Below, one piece after another: positions 21,464 to 32,172 of a stretch of 64,000 nucleotides of DNA. Below the pieces are notes generated by a model. It was not told the DNA's origin, did not search any database, and saw only the letters and a list, made by a program, of their open reading frames with translations. Numbering within the stretch: the first letter of the stretch is position 1; every line of letters starts with the position of its first letter. Source of the stretch: Blakeslea trispora (taxonomy: Eukaryota > Mucoromycota > Mucoromycetes > Mucorales > Choanephoraceae); the NCBI GenBank assembly GCA_025331445.1, contig JAIWNE010000089.1, forward strand, positions 1 to 64,000. The letters are read 5' to 3'. Both the position numbers and the translations under genes were made by a program.

Positions 21464-23557
21464 CAGTCAGACCTCGATTTTGTCATAGGATTTGGCTCCA
21501 CCAACTCTCGGTAGTATGTAAATATGACTGAATTTTGATTTTGTCATAGTCATAAAATTTACAGAAACCGTATAACAAAATTTTAATTCTTAAAAAAATA
21601 TTATTGGCTATTTCGTATTTTAAATTCAGAAAAATAGAAAAAAATCGGATTTATTTTGAGAAAAAATTTGTAATTGTACTTTGTACTGTAAGAGATTCTT
21701 GCTCTCGTCTTTTGAGCTTCTTGAAGACATTTGACATGGTAATCATTATGCTAAACTCCTCATCATCCGATGCCTCATATGTCTCCAAGAGCTCTTGCAG
21801 ATGCTCCATCTGACGCTTTCTTTTTGTTGATGCATCAACTACTTCTTCTTCCTCTTCCTCTTCTTCCTCTACTTCATCTGCTGTGTTGGCCTCTTGATCT
21901 TCAAAAATGCCATCATTCTCATAGAAGGAGTCATAATGAAAATCATCGAAAGTGGTGGCCAAACCACTTTCGACAAGCACATCATTACAACCCTCAATGA
22001 CGGGCTCGAATGTGCCAACATCTTGACCAGCGGGAGCGGCGGGAAGAATTCCAACGTGCTTCCAACAGTTGGAAATGGTACTTTGGGTTACCTTTTCCCA
22101 AGCGATTCTCACCCACTTCATAGCCTGAAGTTGATTTACTTCGTAAGTCTTCTTCATGGCTGTGCTGGCCTCTTTTTCGGCCTGCTCCAAGCCAAAAGCC
22201 GAATCTCTCTCCTTTTTCTTGAGAACAGCCAAGGACTTGAATGCAGCATGTCTATACTGGATGGTCTTGTACTGATGCTTGAAGTTGGCTATGATACCAG
22301 CATCCAATGGTTGCAAATGCGACGTGGTGTTTGCTGGTAAAAAGCCAAACTTGATGTTTGACATCTCCATGTCCTTTTCGTGCACAGGAGCGTTGTCAAC
22401 CAAGATGAAAATATTTCTATTTTCTCTGATTATCTTCCTGTTAAGAGCACGAAAGTAAGACTTGTAGATGCTTTTTGTCATCCAACTCTTCAAATTGAAG
22501 CAGTAATAGGGAAAGCCAAGTTCAGCCGCTAAAATTAAGAATTAAATATGTGTTTCTAGATGTCATACTGAATAAAAAGCATACCTATTTTGCGGTTGAA
22601 GCATCTTGGCTTTTCGTGCTTGCCAATGATGAGAGCATCATACTTGATGCTGCCATCAGCACTACAAAGAAGACCAATTGTCATTCTGGTCTTGTCAAAC
22701 TTGATGCCAGAAACATTGTGGTCAGCAATGGTGCTTGTAGGAGAAGCACGATAAAACAATCCTGTTTCATCAAAGTTGAGAATGTCCTTCAACTCGTACT
22801 TCTCCATCTCCTTCTTCAACTTCTCAACTTGAGTAGCAACAGGCTCAGCATCAATCTGGACAGACCCAGCCTCGCCATTCATCTGTCTTGATTTAAGATC
22901 ATGACGTTTCATGAAGTTACTAATCCATCCATTGGAGAAGAGGGGCTTCGCTTTGCCAGCAGTGAGCTCTGGTCTAGAGTTGACCAGGTGAGTTGCATAT
23001 GCAAGCACACTGTGCTTATTGATCGCAACATTCTCATTGCTCATTCGAACAATAAGCTTGCTTAGCTCCTCTTCCAATTCAGGGTAGTGAGCTTTCTTGC
23101 TGCTGCTAGCGCTCAATTCCTTGTCTGAAATTTCAGACAGCTCTTTTGATTTCTTGATAATCTTGCTGATGGTGCTTTGGCTAGGCAAGCTATCCATGTT
23201 CAATTGGCGCTTTGCCCAATGACACATCTGTTCTTGAGTTTTTTTGGGTCCATAAGCGGCCTCGAGACAAATTTCCAAGCGCTGTTTTTGATTGAAAGCT
23301 GCACGCTTAATCTTTCCGGGTGCTTGCTGATCATTGACGAGAGCAAGAGGTGTAGTGTTTGATGAATTGTGCATAGACATTTAAATGTTATAAGTTTATT
23401 ATATATGACAAAGATGTAAACTAATTTTAAATTTATGATTCAGGAACACTATGTGACTGCTAAAATTTGCACAGTCACATAATTTTATTTTGTCATAATT
23501 TGATTTTGTCATAGAATATGCCTCCACCCACCGTATGACAAAATTGAGGTCTGACTG
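21464..23557 (-). mobile_element. pogo/Tigger-like DNA transposon, complete (2,094 bp)
   Basis: Terminal inverted repeats CAGTCAGACCTCGATTTTG and CAGTCAGACCTCAATTTTG (24 bp, one mismatch) are flanked by TA on each side (21462-21463, 23558-23559), the hallmark target duplication of Tc1/mariner/pogo elements. The motif ATTTTGTCATA recurs just inside both ends. It encodes a full-length transposase on the minus strand, so it is probably autonomous. Confidence 0.93.
21651..23380 (-). CDS. pogo-type transposase with CENP-B-like N-terminus, two exons, intact
   Basis: Exon 1 is 23380-22585 and exon 2 is 22528-21651. The 56-nt intron starts GTATGC and ends TTTTAG, and the join keeps frame, giving 557 aa without interruption. 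The N-terminal half carries a helix-turn-helix (AFNQKQRLEICLEAA) and a CENP-B type DNA-binding region (KPLFSNGWISNFMKRHDLKSRQMNGEAG). The DDE domain follows: LNFDETGLFY (first Asp), ILVDNAPVHEKD (second Asp) and FLPANTTSHLQPLDAGIIANFK (third acidic residue). The C-terminus has a run of Glu and ends TITNFFSK. It catalyses excision and integration at TA. Similar domesticated proteins exist in eukaryotes, but here the flanking TIRs argue for a live transposon. Confidence 0.95.
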
Positions 23558-23559
23558 TA

Positions 23560-23981
23560 CAATGATCTGTAATAAGTATCAATGGAACTAGCAACTATAT
23601 GTGGATTTAGGTAGTGAATATGTCAAACTACAACCAAGCGTAAAGTAAATAAGAGAGATATAAGTTGAGTTTATTAATAAGAGAAGATTAAAGAGTTTAT
23701 ATATTATTCTAAAAGAAGTCATATTGGACTTGCAAACTAATAATTTAAACAGTCAAGTTAATGAGTCATCATGTATGGATTATTAATACATGTCTAAAAG
23801 TTCTATTCATTATGGTATGGAAAGTCAGAGAAGGTTTCAAATAAAGTTGTTGTGTAATAAGAGATTAAGAGGAGCTGTCAAATGAGTAAAATACCAATTA
23901 GGAAATAGAGAGTTGGATTCAAAGCAGCGAAAAGAAGTCAAAAAATAATTGAGTACTAGGAAAATTCCTGTGCGTAATAGT
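23560..23981. other. Region without a supported gene
   Basis: AT-rich spacer between the pogo element and the hAT terminus. I see no coding or repeat signal in it. Confidence 0.5.
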
Positions 23982-24542
23982 AGGAATCGCATTCTATCGG
24001 GTACGGGTCGAGTTTGAATTGACTCGACTTACAAAAAGTCGGGTTTGCCAAAAATCTAAAGTCGAGTCGAGTCACCCGTCGGGTACCCAAAGGGTAAAAG
24101 TATTCGGGTTTACTTTAGTGTTACTGTAGAAGTAGTATATAGCTTGATTTTACTTTCGATTAAAAAAACTCCTTTTCTTACATTACGTTTATCATTTTGG
24201 TCATTTTGGTTTTCTTTTATTATTCACTTGCAATATCAACAATACGATGATGCTACCTTCATAAAGCGTGGAACTACCCAAAATCCAACAACTCAGGCTC
24301 TTAATGAAGAAGAGTAAAGGTTATGCGATTCATCGCAACTGTAATCTTATCTGGAAAGTTACTTTTTAAGCGATGAGTGATCAATGCTCAAATATAAACC
24401 CAGCTACTATCAAACAATTTGTAAAAAAGTTAAATGTATCAAGAGAAAATGCTAATAATAATTATGTAAGAACAAATTGAGCAGATGCCCATGATTCAAA
24501 TATTCTCACTGCTGCATCATATGTGTCAGCCTAGACTCTTGG

Positions 24543-24860
24543 ATGTTAAACAGACAACTTGGTAGATTAAATAGAGGTATGGGGAAAAATTTAAATTCAG
24601 ACAATCTCGATTCAAACCTTTTGCAGATCAGGAAGACCTATTCGTTGCTGAAAATTGAAGGTGGAAAATATCCTGCTCTTTCAGCAATGGCAAAAAAGTA
24701 TCTCCCTATACCAGCTACATCAACGCCTTGTGAGCGTCTTTTTTCCCCAGCGAAGCGCATCACTACTATTGCAAGAGCAAGACTTGAAGCAAAAGCAACT
24801 AAGACATTAGTCCTGTCAAGTTACTGGTCTCAAGATATACAACACCTGCGCAAGATCTAG
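24543..24860 (+). pseudogene. hAT transposase C-terminal dimerisation domain fragment
   Basis: About 105 codons ending KI and a stop. The segment KYPALSAMAKKYLPIPATSTPCERLFS...RARLEAKATKTLVL is the classic hAT C-terminal (hATC) signature. The BED finger and catalytic region are missing, and upstream (24240-24540) the frame is broken. Confidence 0.9.
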
Positions 24861-25239
24861 TTATTTTTTTCTATTTTGCAAACCACATAAGCTGCTTCTA
24901 TACTTTGTTTAAATGCATACACAATTGTTTTATCTATATACTATATTCACATTTGTTATTCCTTTTTTTTATAATTATTTGATTCTTAATTTTCTTTTGC
25001 ATTTTTTTTATTTTAAACTTACTTAATAAATTTACAACATAATTAAAAATTTACTTAACATGCTCATGTCAAACTTGAAAAAGATCCTAAGTGAACACTT
25101 CCTTATTTGAAGTTGACCCGAGTTACACGAACCCGACGGGTCATTCGGTTACAGTCGTTCCACTGCCAATTCGCAGATTTAATGAAAAAAAGTGCGGATT
25201 TTTAAAAATATCAATCTGCCAGGTTTTTGAACTCTTTTC

Positions 25240-25445
25240 AACGAAAATTTGAAAACCAATTCGCGGATAAAATAGCATGTTTCATTGATCTTGCCTTTCG
25301 TTTTTTATATAATCAAGCACTTTAAGAACCAGTATAATAACTGAATCAATTACAAGCCCATGTAAGCGTCTCTTTTCTTTTTTTAATGAAATCTCTTAGT
25401 GAAATGCGTTTTTTTATCCGCGAATTGGTTTTCAAATTTTCGTTG
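25240..25445. repeat. Internal inverted repeat within the MITE
   Basis: CAACGAAAATTTGAAAACC plus AATTCGCGGATAAAA at about 25240-25273 is repeated in reverse at about 25408-25445, so the left half of the MITE can itself fold into a long hairpin. Confidence 0.85.
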
Positions 25446-25607
25446 TGATGTATCGTAAGCTAGATGCATCATTAAATTAAGACATTTATTTAAGACACAA
25501 TCCTACTTTGTGTCACCAAGCTCAATTTATATTGACAATCTCATTCTACACTGAATAAAACCCTCTCTTAATCTTGTTTAACTCATCTTGACTTAACAGA
25601 TAAATTA
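25446..25607 (+). repeat. 5' LTR (162 bp)
   Basis: Starts TGATGTATCG and ends GATAAATTA. Boundaries are confirmed by the CGTTG duplication and by the independent solo copy at 52505-52671. The ending TTA instead of CA is unusual but is shared by all three copies. Confidence 0.88.
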
Positions 25608-25648
25608 TTTTTTTTAAACACGCAAAAAGTTTATACAGTATCAAGAAA

Positions 25649-26041
25649 ATGTCTAACAACAACAACAACAACAACAACAACACCAAGAAGGCTAATGATG
25701 TTCATCGCGTCAACAACGACCCTAGTAGTCATCGTGCCCCTGTCGCCAACAACATCGACTACTCTCTTGATGAGTTTCCTCCTTTGCCTCCTGCTTCTCC
25801 TCGTCGCAATCCTATCGCTGCCACGAACATCAGAAACAGTGGTAATCCTTATGGACAAGAAAAGCCCAGCGAGTCCATGGATATTGACACATATACTGGC
25901 AATGCCCTGTCATCTCACGATGTCGCAGGAAGAACTTCCCCTCCGTCTGTCGAGGATGAATTGTTGGAAGATCTCGGAGACGATGATCTGATAACTGAGA
26001 AGTCTTTCAGAGAGACTATCTCTGATTTAAAAAGAAGTTGA
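25649..26041 (+). CDS. Retrotransposon Gag N-terminal segment
   Basis: 130 aa beginning MSN and a run of nine Asn encoded by (AAC)n. Then come a Pro-rich stretch (DEFPPLPPASPRRNP) and an acidic end (EDELLEDLGDDDLITEKS). It overlaps the next ORF by 4 nt in the -1 frame. At 26026-26032, in the zero frame, lies T TTA AAA, a canonical -1 slippery heptamer. Either frameshifting joins the two parts, or one A has been lost from the A-run and the original gene was continuous. Confidence 0.75.
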   Translation: MSNNNNNNNNNTKKANDVHRVNNDPSSHRAPVANNIDYSLDEFPPLPPASPRRNPIAATNIRNSGNPYGQEKPSESMDIDTYTGNALSSHDVAGRTSPPSVEDELLEDLGDDDLITEKSFRETISDLKRS

Positions 26042-29000
26042 CAAAGCTTTCTTTCGTTTTAGCTAACGCTAAGAAAAGCTCAGACATTGATCGCTTAAGA
26101 GCTGAAAAGGATTTCGTTAAACAACGTTATCTTCAAGCCTTTGAAGATTTTAAGGATCTTTTTGGGGATAATGAATCTACAATGTCTTCATTGACTCCCT
26201 CTACTGGAAGCAATGTTCCTGTGAACCCTGTCGTTCATCAAACAATGAGTTTAGTTCCCTTAAATCTCCCATACTTTCAGTGGACTGGCTTCATCACTGA
26301 TACCAGTCGTCAGTCTTACAAAACACCTAAAAAGTGTTTTAATGCATTTGAAAATGTATTGAATTCCCACTCTTTGTCTGTGGAGGCCAATTGGCAAAGA
26401 CTTCTTCTCGTTTCGGCCCCCGATAATCTTATCGAGTGGGTTAAAGACTATTCACTGTCTCATCCCAATACATCCTGGAGTGCAATCAAAAATGCTATAG
26501 CAATCAAGTTTGGGACTAGTCCTGAAAGATTGCAACAATTAGCCACGGACAGACTTTATCGTCTTGAGTTTCGTAGATACGAGACAATGTCACAATACGT
26601 GGCTAGATTCCGTGAGATTGCTCATGAAGCGATGATCACTGAAGAAAGTATGTTGAAGCATTGCATCATGCAACCAGTTCCTTGTGAATATCATATAGAG
26701 GTATTAAGAACTGTAAAGATCACCAAGGATCCCAATGCTCACTCATTGAAGTTTACCATCCAAGCTTTGCTGGATGCTTATGACATCCTCAATGACCTTG
26801 ATGTGAAAAAGAAGTCGCACACTTCTCATAAAATTGTGCATTCCAAGAAAGCTCCTGCTTCCACACCTTACTCTTCCTCTCGTCCGAGCAAATTCCGCTC
26901 TGAAGCCTTCTCCTCTCGCCATAAGCCTAGTCCTTATTGCAGCTATCATAACTCTCACGAGCATGATACCGCTGATTGCCGAGTAAAACAAAAGAGAGCT
27001 GAACGAAAGCTGCATTTCCAGCAGCTCAAATCCAAAGGTAAGAAACGTACATGTTTCACCTGCAAAGGCCCATGGAAGCATGGCCATGTCTGCAAAGGCA
27101 TGAGTAAAGGTAAACCCTCCAAGACCTCCAACAACAAAGACCCTGTGCCAAGACCTCCTCAATCGGATGATGAAGAGGATGTCTTCATGGATGAAGGCTC
27201 CTCTGATAATGAAGACCACAATCTTCAATTCGCTGCCGCTGACTTTGACCCCAAGGGCAAAGGCAAAGCTGACTGTAAGTACACTGTCACCACAGATGAC
27301 TACTTTGCACAATCGCCAAAAGACCTGTTAGCTGATAAGTTTATATATCTTCCGTTGTCAATAGAGAATGTGAAAACTTGGACATTGCTAGATTCAGGCT
27401 GCTCTTTTTCTTCTATCTCTCCTTCTCTGGCAAAACACTTGAATCTAGAAATAAATAAAAGTAGAGGAAATATTAAACTTATCAATAGCAACACGGTTAA
27501 ACGTCTAGGATATACGTCAGACAAATTAGAGGTCATATACAATTCCAAAACAATTCATTCACGGCTTGAAGTATTTAATCTGTTTAATAACATACATGTG
27601 TGCATTGGCATGGATTTGATATATCTTTTGGGTATTGAAGTCTCCAATATCGCCATGGATTGGGAAAACAAGGTTGATCCTGTTCTACCTCCTATTGATC
27701 CAAACCCATCTACACCCAACAATGATCCTTTTGGTACACAGACCGAGCGTAAGCAAATGATGGATCAAATCGAACCATTTATACAAGCCAACAGAAATAT
27801 CCCTGTTGCAAACTACTGTAACATACCAGGAAGTGAAATACGCCTTCCTCTGAAAAAAGGTATTACATCAGCTTATCGTAGACAATATGCAATCAAAGAA
27901 TGTCATTTAGAAGCTGTTGAAAAACAAGTACAAGAATGGATTTCGGGCAATGTCATTGAACGCGCACCTCCAAACAATCCTTTCAATTCCAGTTTACTCA
28001 CTGTGTTAAAGCGATCCCCTGTAACAGGTGAATTAGATCCAAAAAAGGTACGTACTGTACTTGATTGTCGTCTTGTAAATCAAAGCCTTGATCCCGCACA
28101 AATGGATAAATTTCCATTACCCTTGATCAGCACTTTGCATCGTAAATTGAGCAAATTCTCGCTCTTCACTACCATCGATCTTAGTGCATGCTTTCACAGT
28201 TTTCGCATCCGTCGATGTGATAGACCTGTTACTTCATTCACGGCTCCTAGCGGCCTGCAATATCAATTCAAACGAGCTCCATTTGGATTGCTCAACGTAT
28301 CCTCAGTGGTACAACGAAGCATCACCAGTCTCTTTGCTGACTTGGATTATTGTGTTCATTACATTGACGACATCTACGTTGCTACCGATGATAGTATCGA
28401 CAACCATGTTCGTTGTCTACAAACAGTCTTATCTCGACTCACTCGATCCAATCTTCGCATCAATCATGAAAAACTCAATCTCATGCAGAAATCAATCTTT
28501 GTTCTAGGATTTCGACTTTCTCATGATGCACTTACTCTGGATATGCGCAAGGTTACCAACGTATTATCTTGGCCTGAAACGGTCCAAAACTCGAAAGAGT
28601 TAGGTCATCGACTTGGTGTGATCAATTACTTTCGTGAGCATGTACCTCGCATTTCCACCTTGATGGCTCCTCTGAACAAACTCAAAAATCATCCCAATAT
28701 CAAGGAAGTATGGACTGCAGAGCATTCCAAAGCTATGCGTACATTGCAGCTCGTACTTGCTGATACTTCTGTACTCAGTTGTCCTAACCTCAAATATCCT
28801 TTGCATCTCGTGACGGATGCTAGTGCTTACGGTATTGGTGGTTGTTTGTATCAGGTAATCGATAACTATATTCGTTATATCGGCTTTGTTGCACGCACTT
28901 TATCAAAAGCAGAGCGCAACTATGGATCCTCTCGACGTGAGATCCTAGTGTTTCTCTATTGCACTACCAAGTGGAAACAGTGGTTGTCTGGTCAACGCTT

Positions 29001-30768
29001 TCATTACTATACCGATAACAAAGGTATACTGTATCTGCACTCTCAACCAAAAATCAATCGAATCATTGAAAATTACTACGAGATGATCTACGAGTTTGAC
29101 TTTGACATCACCTTCTGTGCCGGAGTACGCAACATCTTGGCTGATCACTTATCGCGTTTGCTTTATCCAGACGACGCTGATCAAACGCTGGAGAGGGGTG
29201 AGCAAGTAATTGATACGCAAGTTGAGACGAAAGCAACCTCCAAAACAGCAAAAGAAAACCGTGACAATTCGCCTCACGTAACCTCAGAAACGAATTCTGA
29301 AAACAGTAACACAATGGATAAAATTACCTCACAAATGGAAGTGACAAAATGGAATAACGTTAATGACCAAATCATTGCTGCTAGTCGTATAGACAAATAC
29401 ACGCAACCTCAAAATGAAGAGGAAAAACAAAATATCATTTCGCAATGTCATCTTGCTGGACACTATGGAATCAACAGTGTCGAACGAATGATAAAACAAG
29501 AACATGGCATGAACTGGAAACACTTGCGCGAAGATGTAACAAAATACATCAAGAATTGTACAAAGTGCGCTCGATTCAATCTAGCAAAACATGTTTTCCA
29601 CCCTCCAAAGAGTGATGCGCCCAACAATACGTGGGACAAAGTCGCTATTGATCAAGGCACATTCGATGTTACAACTCCTAGAGGTAATAACTACCTATTA
29701 GTGTGGGTTGACATCTTTAGTAAGTTTGTGATTCTCAGAGCAATCAAATCCAAAACAGCCCTAGATGTTGCCAAGGAGTTGATACAGATATTTTCCATTA
29801 TGGGATATCCTAAAGTACTTCAACATGATAGAGGACTAGAATTCTATAACGAATTGATCAAAAGTCTACGTCAACATATGGGCATTGAATCTGCTCTCTC
29901 ATTACCTTACACTCCAGCTGGCAACTTGGAAACTCATGTAAAGACTGCTAAATCTATCATCCTCAAAATGCTGGAAGGATATGAAGAATCATGGGATTTG
30001 TATGTCGAAGGTACCATGTATCTGATGAACCAACATATATCAAGACTACACAATCATACTCCATTCCAAGTGATGTTCAATCGCCAAGCAAATGATCTCA
30101 AAGATTATACAAAAGCTCTATCGAAAATGAATATCTCTGACGATATGATAGACACAGATAAGTTAAAGAAAGAAATCGAAAGATTCAATAACTATACCAT
30201 TCCTGAAATTAGGAATCAGATCATTAAGACTCAAGAAAAAGATAATGAGCACTTTGAAAGAAAGCATCGGATACTCAAAGATCCATTTCCCATAGGTGCT
30301 AAAGTTATGATCAAAAACATAGAAAACAAGCGTCGGAAAACAGATGCCAAGTATGAAGGTCCATTTTATGTACATGGTTATACAACCAATGGAAGCTACA
30401 TCTTGACCGATCGCACAGGCTTCATTCTATCCAGAAACATCCCTACTTCGCAAATTAAATTAATCGCAAATGAAACGAACAAGTCTGATGAAAACAAAGA
30501 CATTTATGAAGTTCAAGCCGTGATCAATCACAGGGAAGTAGAACCAAATGGTATCGAGTATTTAACTACTTGGGTAGGATATCCGGACGAGCAACCATGG
30601 CAAAAGCCCGAAGACTTTGACAGTCCAGAAACTATTAAAGAATACTGGAAACGACGTAACGCTAACATGCCTACCAAGTCTGGTCAAGTCAAAAGAATCA
30701 AAGGATCACGCAAGCGCAAGACTCCTTTCAAAGAATCGGACGTCAACAAGAAATCCAGATCAAACTAG
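26038..30768 (+). CDS. Gag-Pol polyprotein, Ty3/chromovirus type
   Basis: About 1,576 codons open. Order: gag helical region (NLIEWVKDYSLSHPNTSW...GTSPERLQQLATDRL), a zinc-knuckle-like CSYH..H..C and CFTCKGPWKHGHVC, aspartic protease (WTLLDSGCSFSSIS), reverse transcriptase (VLDCRLVNQSLDP, FTTIDLSACFHSF, and YIDD in place of the common YVDD), RNase H (LVTDASAYGIGG, YYTDNKGILYL), integrase (HLAGHYG..C..C zinc domain; VAIDQGTFD; HDRGLEFYN; LETHVKTAKS), and a chromodomain-like end (IEYLTTWVGYP..PWQKPEDFDSPETIKEYWKRR). It copies RNA into DNA and integrates it; the chromodomain usually directs integration to heterochromatin. No in-frame stop, so the pol part looks intact. Confidence 0.95.
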   Translation: MTKLSFVLANAKKSSDIDRLRAEKDFVKQRYLQAFEDFKDLFGDNESTMSSLTPSTGSNVPVNPVVHQTMSLVPLNLPYFQWTGFITDTSRQSYKTPKKCFNAFENVLNSHSLSVEANWQRLLLVSAPDNLIEWVKDYSLSHPNTSWSAIKNAIAIKFGTSPERLQQLATDRLYRLEFRRYETMSQYVARFREIAHEAMITEESMLKHCIMQPVPCEYHIEVLRTVKITKDPNAHSLKFTIQALLDAYDILNDLDVKKKSHTSHKIVHSKKAPASTPYSSSRPSKFRSEAFSSRHKPSPYCSYHNSHEHDTADCRVKQKRAERKLHFQQLKSKGKKRTCFTCKGPWKHGHVCKGMSKGKPSKTSNNKDPVPRPPQSDDEEDVFMDEGSSDNEDHNLQFAAADFDPKGKGKADCKYTVTTDDYFAQSPKDLLADKFIYLPLSIENVKTWTLLDSGCSFSSISPSLAKHLNLEINKSRGNIKLINSNTVKRLGYTSDKLEVIYNSKTIHSRLEVFNLFNNIHVCIGMDLIYLLGIEVSNIAMDWENKVDPVLPPIDPNPSTPNNDPFGTQTERKQMMDQIEPFIQANRNIPVANYCNIPGSEIRLPLKKGITSAYRRQYAIKECHLEAVEKQVQEWISGNVIERAPPNNPFNSSLLTVLKRSPVTGELDPKKVRTVLDCRLVNQSLDPAQMDKFPLPLISTLHRKLSKFSLFTTIDLSACFHSFRIRRCDRPVTSFTAPSGLQYQFKRAPFGLLNVSSVVQRSITSLFADLDYCVHYIDDIYVATDDSIDNHVRCLQTVLSRLTRSNLRINHEKLNLMQKSIFVLGFRLSHDALTLDMRKVTNVLSWPETVQNSKELGHRLGVINYFREHVPRISTLMAPLNKLKNHPNIKEVWTAEHSKAMRTLQLVLADTSVLSCPNLKYPLHLVTDASAYGIGGCLYQVIDNYIRYIGFVARTLSKAERNYGSSRREILVFLYCTTKWKQWLSGQRFHYYTDNKGILYLHSQPKINRIIENYYEMIYEFDFDITFCAGVRNILADHLSRLLYPDDADQTLERGEQVIDTQVETKATSKTAKENRDNSPHVTSETNSENSNTMDKITSQMEVTKWNNVNDQIIAASRIDKYTQPQNEEEKQNIISQCHLAGHYGINSVERMIKQEHGMNWKHLREDVTKYIKNCTKCARFNLAKHVFHPPKSDAPNNTWDKVAIDQGTFDVTTPRGNNYLLVWVDIFSKFVILRAIKSKTALDVAKELIQIFSIMGYPKVLQHDRGLEFYNELIKSLRQHMGIESALSLPYTPAGNLETHVKTAKSIILKMLEGYEESWDLYVEGTMYLMNQHISRLHNHTPFQVMFNRQANDLKDYTKALSKMNISDDMIDTDKLKKEIERFNNYTIPEIRNQIIKTQEKDNEHFERKHRILKDPFPIGAKVMIKNIENKRRKTDAKYEGPFYVHGYTTNGSYILTDRTGFILSRNIPTSQIKLIANETNKSDENKDIYEVQAVINHREVEPNGIEYLTTWVGYPDEQPWQKPEDFDSPETIKEYWKRRNANMPTKSGQVKRIKGSRKRKTPFKESDVNKKSRSN

Positions 30769-31052
30769 ACATCTGTGAATTAAGCGCAATCAGTACGGAG
30801 AACCTTTTTTACCCAGCTTCATCTTTTTTCCTCACGAAAGGTTTTTAATGAAATGGTTTTTTTAATGGGCAATTCCAACGTACATACATGCAAAGAACAA
30901 AGCATACAATTTAACAACTATCTAATTCGCATAAGCATTCACACATTATTCAAGAGCGATTTATCTGACTTCAAGAATCCAACACTCAGTCAAGGTCCAT
31001 CTAAATGTTATTCAAATCTTAACTAAACGGTTTTTAAGGTGGTCCAGGGTGA

Positions 31053-31213
31053 TGATGTATCGTAGGCTAGATGCATCATTAAATTAAGACATTTATTTAA
31101 GACACAATCCTACTTTGTGTCACCAAGCTCAATTTATATTGACAATCTCATTCTACACTGAATAAACCCTCTCTTAATCTTGTTTAACTCATCTTGACTT
31201 AACAAATAAATTA
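31053..31213 (+). repeat. 3' LTR (161 bp)
   Basis: Matches 25446-25607 apart from a few substitutions and one missing A. Followed by CGTTG. Confidence 0.9.
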
Positions 31214-31532
31214 CGTTGAAAAAAGTTCAAAAACCTGGCAGATTGATTTTTTAAAAATCCGCACTTTTTTTCATTGAATCTGCGAATTGGCAGTGGAACG
31301 ACTGTAGGTCGAGTCAGTTACGAGTCGGTTAAATGCGTAAAAAACAAAGTCGAGTTGACTCGACCCGACTGCGATTCCTAGTCACATCCAAGTCAGCAAT
31401 TGTTGATATTTAGCTAATTTCATTTAGCTTACCAACATGAGTTCGTGTAAAGATTTTATCACTGTTAGGATCAAGGTCCTTGGTACTCGATTTAAGTAAT
31501 CTATGATTGTCGCTTCGAAGATTGGTTTGTAA

Positions 31533-31868
31533 TGTGAAATTTAGGTAAATTGAAATATATAGAAATAGAGGGGACAAGTATAGTAAATAGTTTGAGACTG
31601 TCTTACGTATGCTTTTATTAAGAACAAAATAAATGAAAGTATTCATACCAGTTGCTATCTACTATTGCTATTACGTCTTTGACTTCCTTTAGTCTTTACT
31701 CTTCACTAAATCTGGATATTCAAGAGAACAATGTCATAGACTAGTTTGTGTCACCTTTAATGACATATTGACATTTTACTTTCTTTAGCAAGACTTATTG
31801 CTTATCATATTCTTTAGTTTAGATTCATAGCACTTGCTTATGAAATCATTCTAGACTGGCATAATGTT
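31533..31868 (-). repeat. Truncated LTR, same family as 8276-8707
   Basis: Starts TGTGAAATTTAGG, and the next 335 bp closely follow 8276-8617, in the same orientation. Homology stops at about 31868, where the 8276 copy continues for another 90 bp. Confidence 0.85.
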
Positions 31869-32160
31869 TGTCCTACAAAGATAAACCAATCAAATATCAA
31901 AGATTAGTCTAGACGAAGTTATACAAAAAAAGCTTAAATTTACATTTTCCCTTTCATCTTCTAAATCTATAATGCTTGATGATCCATCTTTAAAGAAGCT
32001 CTGCTGAGAAACGAGCTACTCGAAGCTTCTTCATCTTATCAGTGTTATTTTAGCATAAATGAAAGAAATGGATACTAGTTAGTATCGGCACCTAACTTTT
32101 TTCTTACAAAGACTTACTGGGAAGGCTATTATTTGCAAAAGTATTTTCATTCATTAATGT
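31869..32160. other. Region without a supported gene
   Basis: AT-rich spacer between the LTR fragment and the small minus-strand ORF. Nothing recognisable. Confidence 0.4.
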
Positions 32161-32172
32161 TAATGATTTAAA

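Larger units (their letters stand above)
25446..31213 (+). mobile_element. Ty3/gypsy chromovirus-type LTR retrotransposon, complete (5,768 bp)
   Basis: LTRs at 25446-25607 and 31053-31213 differ at only a few positions including one A-run indel. A 5-bp target duplication CGTTG flanks the element (25441-25445, 31214-31218). It encodes gag, protease, reverse transcriptase, RNase H, integrase and chromodomain. I cannot identify a convincing primer-binding site after the 5' LTR. A solo LTR of the same family is at 52505-52671. Confidence 0.93.
25152..31304. mobile_element. TA-flanked MITE (about 380 bp net) split by an LTR retrotransposon
   Basis: Termini CAGTCGTTCCACTGCC at 25152 and the same in reverse ending at 31304, both flanked by TA (25150-25151, 31305-31306). 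The outer ~90 bp are inverted repeats of each other. The retrotransposon occupies 25446-31213 plus the CGTTG duplication. No coding capacity. Affinity to Tc1/mariner/pogo is inferred from the TA and the CAGT start. Confidence 0.8.
23982..31380 (+). mobile_element. hAT-type DNA transposon remnant, carrying nested insertions
   Basis: Ends are TAGGAATCGCATTC at 23982 and, reversed, TAGGAATCGCAGTC at 31380. The subterminal regions are full of GACTCGAC/GTCGGGT motifs at 24008-24100, 25110-25140 and 31305-31375. After removing the nested MITE and retrotransposon the element is only about 1.2 kb, so it is an internal-deletion derivative that keeps the C-terminal end of the transposase gene. No clear 8-bp target duplication is visible (CGTAATAG against GTCACATC). 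A third copy of this terminus is at 59534. Confidence 0.75.
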
